Positions 26,226-35,224 of a DNA stretch of 50,460 nucleotides are shown in pieces (the first letter of the stretch is position 1; every line of letters begins with the position of its first letter). The notes beneath the pieces are model-generated. The model was not told the DNA's origin and did not search any database. It saw only the letters and a program-made list of their open reading frames with translations. The DNA is from Actinomycetota bacterium (lineage in GTDB: Bacteria > Actinomycetota > Acidimicrobiia > Acidimicrobiales > Ilumatobacteraceae), in NCBI GenBank assembly GCA_963169665.1, contig CAUJET010000151.1:1-50460 (forward strand). The letters run 5' to 3'. Position numbers and translations under genes: made by a program.

Positions 26226-27680
26226 CTACTTGGTCAGCCAGGGCTGCAGCACGAGCACCAGGTAGTAGACCGCCGGCAGCGTGAACAGGAAGCCGTCGAA
26301 GCGGTCGAGCACCCCGCCGTGGCCCTTCACGATGCTGCCGAAGTCCTTGATGTCGAGGTTGCGCTTGAACATGCTCTCGGTGAGATCGCCGAGCGGGGCC
26401 GTGATCGAGATGACCGCGCCCAGCAGGAGCAGATCGCCGGTGCTGTTCCAGGTGCTGCTCGACCCAGCGACGCCGACGACCACCATCGCGAGCAGCGTCA
26501 TGATCGTGCCGCCGATGAAGCCCTCGATCGTCTTGTTCGGGCTGATCCAGGCGCGCAGCGGCGTACGGCCGGCGGCCGAACCGATGAACAGTGCCCCGAC
26601 GTCGTTGGCCACGACGCCGAGCGCGAGGAGGAACAGGGTGTCGGTACCGACCGTGGTGGACGCGAACCCCTCCGCGACCGGGATGCCGCCCGAGACGTTC
26701 GACCACGACAGGATCAGCGCGGCGAACGAACCGAGTACACCGATCCACACGACGCCGAGCATCGTGATCGCCGCGTTCGGTAGCGGGCTGGACTCGAGCC
26801 CCGACGAGCTGACGAAGGTGAGACACGCCGCGGCGAACGCGAACACGATCACCAGTGGCAGCGCCTGCTCGCCCACCCAGTAGGCGGCCAGCGGGAGGCA
26901 CACGGTGGCCACGATGCCGGCGACGGTGGCCGGCCGATAGCCCTTCTCGGTGACCTTGTCGAAGAACTCGACCGATGCGAGGCCGAGGATCGCAACGACG
27001 ATCGCGAGCACGGCCCACGGCTTGAACAGCAGCGCACCGATGAACGCGGCCGCGATGATCAACCCGACGGCGACCGCGGTGGGCATGTCACGGCTCGACG
27101 GTGGCGCCGCGGTGCGCGAGGTGGCGCCGGTGGTGGACGCCGGTCGGACCGGGCGTGGGCCACGCGACGGGTCGACGCGGCCGGATCCCCGGTTGGCCTT
27201 CTTCGGCATCGGGCGGCCCATCCGGTCGTCGGTCGGGTCGGTGCCGATGGTGATCCGGCCCGGACCGCGGCGCACCGGCAGCGATCCGTCGCCGGTCTCG
27301 TCGAAGGGATCGGCAGCCTCCTCGAAGGCTGCCCTGGTGGGGATCTCGAGTTCGCCGGTCGGGGCCGGGTCGTCGCTCCACACCGGTGCGTCGTTGGAGA
27401 ACGACGACCACACGTCGAGATCGTCGGTGGGATCGCCACCCGGCTGCGCCGGCTGCTGCGAGGTGAGCATCGACGGCATCTCGCCGGTGGGCGGCGCCGT
27501 CCAGTGCGGCAATGGACCCGTGTCGGCCGTCCCGAACGACAACCCGTCGCTCGGGTCGTCCATCTCGCGGGTCATGTCGGCCCGCGACGCATCGTCGCCG
27601 AACAACGGTGGCCCGAAGTCGCCGAAGTCGTCGTCATCCCGACCGTCGCGACGGCCACGACGCCAGACATCATCGCTCAT
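26226..27680 (-). CDS. cdsA: Phosphatidate cytidylyltransferase with long disordered N-terminus
   Basis: 484 residues, well above the usual 270-300. The last ~270 residues carry about eight membrane helices and the family signature GDLTESMFKRNLDIKDFGS with KGHGGVLDRFDG. The enzyme makes CDP-diacylglycerol for phospholipid synthesis. Residues 1-190 are charged and low-complexity (WRRGRRDGRDDDD, repeated PTDD segments) without membrane helices and are probably a disordered cytoplasmic tail. The ATG at 27680 stands 91 nt after frr. The order frr-cdsA-dxr is conserved in Actinobacteria. Confidence 0.94.
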   Translation of the reverse strand: MSDDVWRRGRRDGRDDDDFGDFGPPLFGDDASRADMTREMDDPSDGLSFGTADTGPLPHWTAPPTGEMPSMLTSQQPAQPGGDPTDDLDVWSSFSNDAPVWSDDPAPTGELEIPTRAAFEEAADPFDETGDGSLPVRRGPGRITIGTDPTDDRMGRPMPKKANRGSGRVDPSRGPRPVRPASTTGATSRTAAPPSSRDMPTAVAVGLIIAAAFIGALLFKPWAVLAIVVAILGLASVEFFDKVTEKGYRPATVAGIVATVCLPLAAYWVGEQALPLVIVFAFAAACLTFVSSSGLESSPLPNAAITMLGVVWIGVLGSFAALILSWSNVSGGIPVAEGFASTTVGTDTLFLLALGVVANDVGALFIGSAAGRTPLRAWISPNKTIEGFIGGTIMTLLAMVVVGVAGSSSTWNSTGDLLLLGAVISITAPLGDLTESMFKRNLDIKDFGSIVKGHGGVLDRFDGFLFTLPAVYYLVLVLQPWLTK

Positions 27681-27771
27681 GAGGATTCCCCCGATTTCTC
27701 GCTGCTCGTCTTCCGGCTGCTGGTCTTGTGGCTGCTCGTCATTCGCTGCATCCTCACGCGCCGACCCAAGG

Positions 27772-28335
27772 TCAGACCTCGAGCAGTTCCTGTTCCTTGC
27801 GCCCGAAGGCCTTGTCGATCAACTCGACATGGTCGTGGGTGATCTTCTCGAGCTCCTTCTCGGCACGCTCGAGCTGGTCGGCGGAGATCTCCGCCGCCTT
27901 CTCGGCCGCCTCGAGGTGCTTGCGAGCGTCACGGCGGATGTTGCGCACCGCGATGCGCCCGTCCTCGGCCATGTTCTTGACGATCTTCACGTACTCCTTG
28001 CGGCGCTGCTCGGTGAGTGCCGGGAAGTTGAGCCGGATCACCACGCCGTCGTTGGACGGGTTCACACCGAGGTCGCTGTCGCGGATGGCCTTCTCGATCG
28101 CGGCGAGCGTGGTGCGGTCGTGCGGCTTCACCACCAGCTGCCGGGCCTCGGGCACGGCGAACCCGGCCAGTTGCTGCAGCGGCACGTGCGAGCCGTAGTA
28201 CTCGACCTGGAGCCGCTCCACCAGCGCCGGCGTGGCGCGGCCGGTGCGGACGGTCGTGAACTGGCCCTGTACGTGCTCGACCGCTTTCTCCATCTTGTCG
28301 ATGGCATCGAGGAGCGTCTCTTCGGTCACCGGCAC
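27772..28335 (-). CDS. frr: Ribosome recycling factor
   Basis: 187 residues, normal length. The three-helix-bundle sequence is recognisable throughout (KMEKAVEHVQGQFTTVRTGR, VNPSNDGVVIRLNFPALTEQ, RRDARKHLE). RRF splits post-termination ribosomes with EF-G. It begins with GTG (28335; a second GTG two codons on is possible) and follows pyrH after 85 nt. Confidence 0.97.
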   Translation of the reverse strand: MPVTEETLLDAIDKMEKAVEHVQGQFTTVRTGRATPALVERLQVEYYGSHVPLQQLAGFAVPEARQLVVKPHDRTTLAAIEKAIRDSDLGVNPSNDGVVIRLNFPALTEQRRKEYVKIVKNMAEDGRIAVRNIRRDARKHLEAAEKAAEISADQLERAEKELEKITHDHVELIDKAFGRKEQELLEV

Positions 28336-28420
28336 AGGTTACCGAGGCAGCGCACGCTGCGTGGTCATCCGGCTCACCTGGTGGTCCGCCGGGGGGCCAG
28401 GGCGCGGCGAACGCAGCGGA

Positions 28421-29203
28421 TCAGGACTGCGGGTTCGTGTCGGGGAGGTCGTCGTGGCGACGACGGCGACTCTGCGGCGCTTCGCCGTGGATGATCGTGC
28501 CGACCTGCTCACCGCCGAGGATCGACTGCAGCGCACCGGGCGCCGACATGTCGAACACGACGATCGGGATGAGGTTGTCGCGGCAGAACGCGATCGCCGT
28601 GGCGTCCATGACCTTGAGGTCCTTGGTCATCACGTCCATGTAGTCGATCTCGTCGTACTTGGTGGCCGTGGCATCGCGACGGGGGTCGGCGCTGTACACG
28701 CCGTCCACGCCCGAGTGCGTGCCCTTCAGCAGCGCGTTCGCGTCCATCTCCGCCGCACGCAACGCGGCGGCGGTGTCGGTGGTGAAGAACGGGTTGCCGG
28801 TGCCGGCCGCGAAGATCACGACGCGGCCCTTCTCGAGATGACGCATCGCCCGCCGCCGGATGTACGGCTCGGCGATGCGCGGCATCTCGATGGCGCTCAT
28901 GACCCTGGTGGACTGCCCGTTGCGCTCCAGGGAGTCCTGGAGCGCGAGGGCGTTCATCACGGTGCCGAGCATGCCGATGTGATCGCTCTGGGTGGCATCC
29001 ATGCCGGACATCGCACCCGTGCGACCACGCCAGAAGTTGCCGCCGCCGACCACCACGGAGACGTCGACGCCCATCTCGCGGACGGCGATGATCTCACGTG
29101 CGGTGTGGTCGAGGGTCGCGCCGTCGAGGCCCGACCCGGAGGCGCCGGCCAATGCCTCGCCCGACGGCTTGAAGACGATCCGCTTCCACCGGGGCGAGCT
29201 CAT
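28421..29203 (-). CDS. pyrH: UMP kinase
   Basis: 260 residues of the amino-acid-kinase fold, phosphorylating UMP to UDP. Seen are FKPSGEAL (usually LKLSGEAL; the Pro is uncommon), VVVGGGNFWRG, TGNPFFTTDTAAALRA and DGVYSADPR. The C-terminus has an extra polar tail (QSRRRRHDDLPDTNPQS) beyond the usual GTII end. It stands five bases after tsf and is cotranscribed with rpsB-tsf. Confidence 0.97.
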   Translation of the reverse strand: MSSPRWKRIVFKPSGEALAGASGSGLDGATLDHTAREIIAVREMGVDVSVVVGGGNFWRGRTGAMSGMDATQSDHIGMLGTVMNALALQDSLERNGQSTRVMSAIEMPRIAEPYIRRRAMRHLEKGRVVIFAAGTGNPFFTTDTAAALRAAEMDANALLKGTHSGVDGVYSADPRRDATATKYDEIDYMDVMTKDLKVMDATAIAFCRDNLIPIVVFDMSAPGALQSILGGEQVGTIIHGEAPQSRRRRHDDLPDTNPQS

Positions 29204-29208
29204 GGGTC

Positions 29209-29997
29209 TCAGCCGATCTCGACCTGGGCGAAGCGGACGATGCTCGCCGAGCCGATGACCTGCTTGACGGACTGCTTGTCGTCCTTGGCATAGGGCTGGT
29301 CGAGCAGTGCCACGTCCTTGAAGAAGCCGTTGATGCGCCCCTCGATGATCTTCGGCAGCGCAGCTTCGGGCTTGCCCTCGTTGCGGCTGATCGTCTCGAG
29401 CGTCTGACGCTCCTTCTCGAGCACGTCGGCCGGCACGTCCTCACGGCTGAGGTACTTCGGACGGGCGAAGCCCACGTGGACCGCGATGTCGTGAGCCAGT
29501 TCCTGGCTCGCGCCGGCCAGCTCGACGAGCACGCCGTTCACGCCACGACCACCCTGGATGTGCAGGTAGCTGTCGATGACGTTGCCGGGTGCGGCCTCCA
29601 TGCGGACGACCTCGCCGAGCTCGATCTTCTCCTTGAGGACGATCTTGAGGTCCTCGAGCTGCTCGTTGCGCTCGGCGACGGCGGCCTCGCCCTTGGCGAT
29701 GACGAGACGGGCGAGCGTCTCGGCCTCGGCCTTGAACTGGTCGCTGCCGGCCACGAAGTCGGTCTCGGACTTCAGCTTCACCATCGCGCCGACGTTGCCG
29801 TCGATCACGAGGGCGACGACGCCCTGGGTGTTCTCGCGGTCGTCGCGCTTCGCGCTGGCGGCGAGGCCCTTCTCACGCAGCCACTGCTTGGCTTCTTCCA
29901 TGTCGCCGTTGTTGGCCTCGAGGGCCTTCTTGGCGTCCATCATGCCGGCGCCGGTCGCTTGACGCAGCGCTTGCACGTCCTTGGCGGTGAATGACAT
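29209..29997 (-). CDS. tsf: Elongation factor Ts
   Basis: 262 residues. The N-terminal UBA-like domain (VQALRQATGAGMMDAKKALE) and the core TDFVAGSDQF motif are characteristic. EF-Ts recharges EF-Tu with GTP. It starts five bases behind the rpsB stop, the universal rpsB-tsf arrangement. Confidence 0.98.
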   Translation of the reverse strand: MSFTAKDVQALRQATGAGMMDAKKALEANNGDMEEAKQWLREKGLAASAKRDDRENTQGVVALVIDGNVGAMVKLKSETDFVAGSDQFKAEAETLARLVIAKGEAAVAERNEQLEDLKIVLKEKIELGEVVRMEAAPGNVIDSYLHIQGGRGVNGVLVELAGASQELAHDIAVHVGFARPKYLSREDVPADVLEKERQTLETISRNEGKPEAALPKIIEGRINGFFKDVALLDQPYAKDDKQSVKQVIGSASIVRFAQVEIG

Positions 29998-30002
29998 CGG
30001 AA

Positions 30003-30890
<888 letters not shown>

Positions 30891-31018
30891 GATGTTCTCC
30901 TCGTCCACGGTTGGCTGCGCACGACGCCCGTGCACCGACCCGCGAGGCGGGACCGGCGACCGTGGAATGGGCCGTGCGATCGGATTCGGCCCACCGCGCG
31001 GCGGACCGGTCGGACATG

Positions 31019-31555
31019 CTATCGGCCGCCACCTGCGATGCGACAGACCAGGCGCGCAGCACCCGCCGGACGACCGGCGCTGCCGTCGGTCGGGACGAGC
31101 CGCGGTCGGTACCGGCGCCGGCCGAGGCGGTCGGTGGGGTCGACCGGCCGGTCGCCGTCGCGCAGCCCGACGTAGAACCGATCGGTGCTCCGCCCCAGCT
31201 CCTGACCGGCGCGAACCACATCGCCCCTGGTCACCGACATCGTCGACAACCTGCCATAGGAGGCGCGTAGGCCGTCGCGGTGCTCGACCACGAGCCAGCG
31301 GGTGCCGGCCACGGTGCCGGCGAAGACGACCAGCCCGTCGGCCATCGCGATCACGCCCTGACCCGGCCGCGGGCCGTACTCGATGCCGCGGTTGCCCGCG
31401 CAGTAGGGGCAGGCCGGCATCCGGAACGGGTCGGTGACGGGCGCGTCGATCGGCGGCACCAGGCACGGCGAGGCGGGAGCGGACCCGACCGGGGGCGCCA
31501 CGGCACCGGCCGAGAGTGCGAACGCGAACAGCGCAGGAACGAGCACGGACGACAT
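31019..31555 (-). CDS. M23/LytM-fold secreted protein with degenerate metal site
   Basis: 178 residues starting at an ATG with GGAGG six bases upstream. A signal peptide ([17 protein letters not shown]) is followed by a CPYC pair and the LytM fold: [55 protein letters not shown]. In active M23 peptidases these positions read HxGxD, YxHL and HLHFE; here they are NRGIEY, YGRL and RFYVGL, so the zinc ligands are gone. It probably binds rather than cuts peptidoglycan, as LytM regulators do. It lies between the sigma-factor and rpsB genes, a conserved actinobacterial position for an M23 protein. Confidence 0.85.
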   Translation of the reverse strand: MSSVLVPALFAFALSAGAVAPPVGSAPASPCLVPPIDAPVTDPFRMPACPYCAGNRGIEYGPRPGQGVIAMADGLVVFAGTVAGTRWLVVEHRDGLRASYGRLSTMSVTRGDVVRAGQELGRSTDRFYVGLRDGDRPVDPTDRLGRRRYRPRLVPTDGSAGRPAGAARLVCRIAGGGR

Positions 31556-31697
31556 GTGGACCTCCGACGGACACGGCGCCGATGTCGGCGCAGGACACGT
31601 GGACGCCGCGTCGGGGTCGATCGGCGTCGATCGGGGGTCCGGCTCATCGGGCCCGACCGACCCCGGATCGGCCAGGCGGCCCGGGGAGCTCAGCGGC

Positions 31698-32450
31698 TCA
31701 GGAGATGCCCGAGGCGGCGAGGCGTGCACGCAGGTGCAGCACCGCCTTGGTGTGGATCTGGGAGACGCGGCTCTCGGTCACCCCGAGCACCGACCCGATC
31801 TCGGCGAGGGTGAGGCCCTCGTCGTAGTACAGCGACATGACGAGCTTCTCGCGCTCGGGCAGCCGCCGCACCTCCTGGCGGACCAGGCGGCGCACCTCGC
31901 TCTCCTCGACCACTGCGGAGGGCGAGTCGGGCGTCTCGCCGGCGAGCGAGCGGGGCTCGGCACCGGCGACGAGCGCTCGGTCGAGCGGGCCGACCGTGGT
32001 GGACGCAATGGCGACGAGCCACTTCTGGAACTCGGTCGAGCTGATCTTGAGATGTCCGGCGATCTCTTCGTCGGTGGGTGCGCGGCCGAACCGTGCCTCC
32101 AGCTCGCTGAAGGCGGACTCGACCTCACGAGCGCGGCTGCGCACCGATCGGGGTACCCAGTCGAGCGAACGCAGGCCGTCGAACACGGCGCCACGGATCC
32201 GCGGCACGGCAAAGGTCTCGAACTTCACGCCGCGCTCGGGATCGAAGCGCTCGACGGCGTCGATGAGGCCGAAGACACCGGCGGACACGAGGTCACCGGG
32301 GTCGACGCTGCTCGGCAGACCGGCGCCGACGCGGCCGGCGACGAACTTCACCAATGGTGAGTAGTGCTCGATGATGCGGTCGCGAGCGATCTGGTCGCGC
32401 GACGCGAACCACTTCTCCCACCAGTGCGAGATGTCGACAGGGATGCTCAT
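31698..32450 (-). CDS. whiG: FliA/WhiG-family RNA polymerase sigma factor
   Basis: 250 residues. Region 2 ([54 protein letters not shown]) with DWVPRSVR, region 3 and region 4 ([20 protein letters not shown]) match sigma-28 factors of the FliA/WhiG group, which drive motility or sporulation genes under anti-sigma control. The ATG overlaps the xerC stop by 4 nt. Whether it governs flagella or differentiation cannot be told here. Confidence 0.93.
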   Translation of the reverse strand: MSIPVDISHWWEKWFASRDQIARDRIIEHYSPLVKFVAGRVGAGLPSSVDPGDLVSAGVFGLIDAVERFDPERGVKFETFAVPRIRGAVFDGLRSLDWVPRSVRSRAREVESAFSELEARFGRAPTDEEIAGHLKISSTEFQKWLVAIASTTVGPLDRALVAGAEPRSLAGETPDSPSAVVEESEVRRLVRQEVRRLPEREKLVMSLYYDEGLTLAEIGSVLGVTESRVSQIHTKAVLHLRARLAASGIS

Positions 32451-33397
32451 GCTCGGGGGTGTGCCTCCGCGTAGACGGATCGGAGCCGCTCGTTGCTGAC
32501 ATGTGTGTACCGCTGCGTCGTCGCGACGTCGGCATGCCCGAGGAACTCCTGCACCGCTCGTAAGTCTGCCCCGCCGTCGAGCAAATGCGTCGCGAAGGTG
32601 TGACGCAGCGCGTGCGGGTGGGTGGGTGACGACGACCGACGGTCGATGATCCGCCGAACATCGCGTGGGGTGAGCCGATGGCCGCGTTCGTTGCCGAACA
32701 ACGCGTTGCCGGCGTCGGTCGGCACGACCTCGTGGCGGACGGCCAGCCAACCGAGCACGGCGTCGACGGCCATGGCCGACAGCGGGACGACACGTTCCTT
32801 CGATCCCTTGCCGAGCACGGTCATCGAGTCGCCGATGCGACCACCGGTGCCGCCGCGCCGCACGTCGTCGACGTCGAGGCCGCAGAGTTCGCTGACGCGC
32901 ACCCCGCTGCCGTAGAGGATCTCGAGCACCGCGTCGTCGCGCAGACGGCGCCAGTGTGGCTCGTCGTCGGGGGACGGGCCGTCCAGCAGCCGGTCGAGTT
33001 CGCCACCGGTGAGCACGCGCGGCAGGCGGGCCTCGCCGGACGGGGCGCGCAACGACGCGCTCGGATCGGCGGCGAGCACCCCGGTGCGGTGCAGCCAACG
33101 GAAGTACTTGCGCACCGCGGCGACCTTGCGGGCGATGGTGCGCTTCGCGTAGCGGCGCGAGCTGAGGAAGGCCACCCAGCGACGGAGGAGCAACCGGTCG
33201 ACCGACGTCGGGTCGTCGACGCCACCTCGCTCGGCCCAGTTCGCGAAGTCGCGCACGTCGATGCCGTAGGCCGTGACGGTGTGATCGGACGATGCCGTGA
33301 GCGAGGTCGCGAACGCGTGCAGCTGCCATGCCGCACAGGGCTCGTCGACCAGGGTCCGCCCACCGGCCCCGTGCACTCCGGATGTCACCCGAGCCAC
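32447..33397 (-). CDS. xerC: Tyrosine recombinase XerC
   Basis: 316 residues from GTG 33397. An N-terminal SAM-like DNA-binding domain (~20-105) is followed by the catalytic domain with Arg in SGVRVSEL, Lys in [25 protein letters not shown] including the nucleophilic Tyr. Its usual role is chromosome-dimer resolution at dif. Its place between dprA and the WhiG-type sigma factor is the standard actinobacterial context and marks it as core, not part of the element to the right. Confidence 0.94.
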   Translation of the reverse strand: MARVTSGVHGAGGRTLVDEPCAAWQLHAFATSLTASSDHTVTAYGIDVRDFANWAERGGVDDPTSVDRLLLRRWVAFLSSRRYAKRTIARKVAAVRKYFRWLHRTGVLAADPSASLRAPSGEARLPRVLTGGELDRLLDGPSPDDEPHWRRLRDDAVLEILYGSGVRVSELCGLDVDDVRRGGTGGRIGDSMTVLGKGSKERVVPLSAMAVDAVLGWLAVRHEVVPTDAGNALFGNERGHRLTPRDVRRIIDRRSSSPTHPHALRHTFATHLLDGGADLRAVQEFLGHADVATTQRYTHVSNERLRSVYAEAHPRA

Positions 33398-33406
33398 AGT
33401 ATTCGG

Positions 33407-34576
33407 TCACGGACATGGCAGGGGTGACCCCATCACCTCGAACCACCCGTCGACGTGCGCCAACCATCCGGCCAGTTCGAGCCGGGCGAGGGCCATGGCG
33501 GCCTCGACGACGGACACGCCGAGCGACGCAGCGACCTCACCGACCGTGCTCGCCTTGACGGAACACACCCGGTACGCAGGTATGTCGGCAGGTCGCGGGC
33601 GGACCCGGGGGTCGTCGGCCCGGGGGGTCGCACGGGTGTGGTCGAGCCCGAGCGCGACCAGCACATCACCCACGTCGATCGCGGGTGCCGACCCGTCGCG
33701 CAGCAACGCATTCACCCCGATTGCGGCCCTGCTGATCGCGCTCCCCGGCACCGCCATCACGGGGATCCCGCGCTCCGCCGCCATCTGGGCGGTGATCAAC
33801 GACCCACCCGTCTCCCGGCTCTCGACCACCACCACGATCTCGGACAGCGCCGCGACGAGGCGGTTGCGTTGGGGGAAGCGGTACGCGACCGGAACCGCCC
33901 CGGGCGGCCACTCGCTCAGCAGCAAGCCCTCCGCGCCCACCCGTTCCCACAGCGCCCGGTGCTCGCGGGGATAGACGACGTCGTGACCCGAGGCGACGAC
34001 GGCGATCGGCCGGCCCGACGCACCGCCGGTGACCGCCTCGAGCGCGCCGGCATGGGCGTGCCCGTCGATGCCGCGGGCGAGGCCGGAGACCACGTGCACC
34101 CCCGCATTGGCGAGACCCTCGCCGAGGGTCCGGGCGATGTGACGCCCCGCCGCGGTGGCGTTGCGAGTGCCGACGATCGCGACCCGTCGCCCGTCGAGCC
34201 AAGCCGGGTCACCCCGGGCGAACAGCACGGGCGGCGGTTGCGGGTCGTGCCGCAGCAGGTCGGGATAGCCCTGCCGTCCGAGGACGACCACACGGAGCCC
34301 GAGCTCCTGGCAGCGTTCCCACACCGAGGCCGGTTCGCGCCGACGTGCGCTGCGCCGCCACGTGGCGCGCACGTCGTCGCGGGCGAGCACCTTGGCGACG
34401 AGCCCGTCGCTGGGCGGGAGGTCGCCCGCAGCCACGTGGAAGGCCTCCGCCGGCGGATGATGGCGGAGCAGGACCGCCAGCCGGTGCACGGTCATGAGAT
34501 CGAAGCCGGCGAGCGAGGCGGCGAACGCCTCCTGCGGGAGATCGTCGCCGACGTCTCCACCCGGGCCGACGGTCAT
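33407..34576 (-). CDS. dprA: DNA-processing protein DprA
   Basis: 389 residues. The Rossmann-like core has VAIVGTRNATAAGRHIARTL, VVSGLARGIDGHAHAGAL, FPQRNRLVAALSEIVVVVE and GSLITAQMAAERGIPVMAVPG, with a C-terminal winged-helix domain. DprA protects incoming single-stranded DNA and loads RecA during transformation. The ATG overlaps the stop of the comM remnant by 4 nt. With comM broken by the element, this cell may be altered in transformation although dprA is whole. Confidence 0.95.
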   Translation of the reverse strand: MTVGPGGDVGDDLPQEAFAASLAGFDLMTVHRLAVLLRHHPPAEAFHVAAGDLPPSDGLVAKVLARDDVRATWRRSARRREPASVWERCQELGLRVVVLGRQGYPDLLRHDPQPPPVLFARGDPAWLDGRRVAIVGTRNATAAGRHIARTLGEGLANAGVHVVSGLARGIDGHAHAGALEAVTGGASGRPIAVVASGHDVVYPREHRALWERVGAEGLLLSEWPPGAVPVAYRFPQRNRLVAALSEIVVVVESRETGGSLITAQMAAERGIPVMAVPGSAISRAAIGVNALLRDGSAPAIDVGDVLVALGLDHTRATPRADDPRVRPRPADIPAYRVCSVKASTVGEVAASLGVSVVEAAMALARLELAGWLAHVDGWFEVMGSPLPCP

Positions 34577-35208
34577 GCCACGCGCACCCGCGACGAACCG
34601 GCGAACGGCACCCGGAGCTGCAGCGCCACGGTGAGGAGTTCGACGCTGATGGCCTCGGGGGCGCCGGCGAGGTCGCCGATCGTCCGGGCCACCCGGCGCA
34701 CGCGGTGGAGCCCGCGGGCCGTGAGTCGGTTGGCCTCGAACTCGCGGCGCACGAGCGACTCGGCCGCATGGTCGAGCGGTGCGAACACCTCGAGCTCGTC
34801 GGCGCTGAGCGCTGCGTTGACCTTGCCGGCGCGCTCGATCGCCAGCTCTCGGGCGGCGAGCACGCGTTCACGGACCACCGCGGTCGACTCACCGACCTCC
34901 CGGCCGAGGAGGTCGTCGACACGTGCGGCACCGACGCTGACGCGCAGGTCGAAACGGTCGAGGAACGGCCCGCTGATTCGTCGGAAGTACTTCATCCGCG
35001 CCGTGACGTCGCACTCGCACTCCCCCGGGGCCCCGCCGCCGCAGGGGCACGGGTTGGACGCCGCGACCATCTGGAAGCGAGCCGGCAATGTGGCGGTGGA
35101 TGTCGCCCGCGACACCCGCACCACACCCTCCTCGATCGGCTGGCGCAGGGCATCGAGCACGTGGGCAGGGAACTCGCCCAACTCGTCGAGGAACAACACG
35201 CCGCCGTG
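34573..35208 (-). pseudogene. comM: 3' remnant of comM/yifB (Mg-chelatase-like AAA ATPase), truncated by element insertion
   Basis: About 211 codons of the C-terminal half remain: HGGVLFLDELGEFPAHVLDA (Walker B), SRATSTATLPARFQMVAASN, the Cys cluster PCPCGGGAPGECECD, FLDRFDLRV and the terminal ChlI-C region. A whole ComM is about 500 residues; the missing part holds Walker A, so the remnant is inactive. ComM is a helicase for branch migration in natural transformation. Similarity stops at the His codon 35206-35208, next to the recombinase gene. An ATG created by the element (35250) would allow a short chimeric product. Confidence 0.88.
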
Positions 35209-35224
35209 TGGGAGTATCACGATT
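35206..35224. other. Element-chromosome junction (att site) within comM
   Basis: Chromosomal comM coding ends about here and the recombinase gene begins at 35225. Large serine recombinases join very short identical cores, so the exact crossover cannot be fixed from one end. The other end should contain the 5' half of comM and is not in the window. Confidence 0.65.

Noticed and set aside
30891..31018. Riboswitch or ribosomal-protein leader before rpsB
   Set aside because: Only a small CCCGC/GCGGG hairpin is visible; no known leader structure could be recognised.
33455..35224. Long N-terminal extension of the serine recombinase frame (total 1107 codons)
   Set aside because: This part is antisense to dprA and comM; the resolvase domain begins at ATG 35225.
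35206..35224. tRNA-gene integration site
   Set aside because: No tRNA-like sequence lies at the junction; the target is the comM coding sequence.
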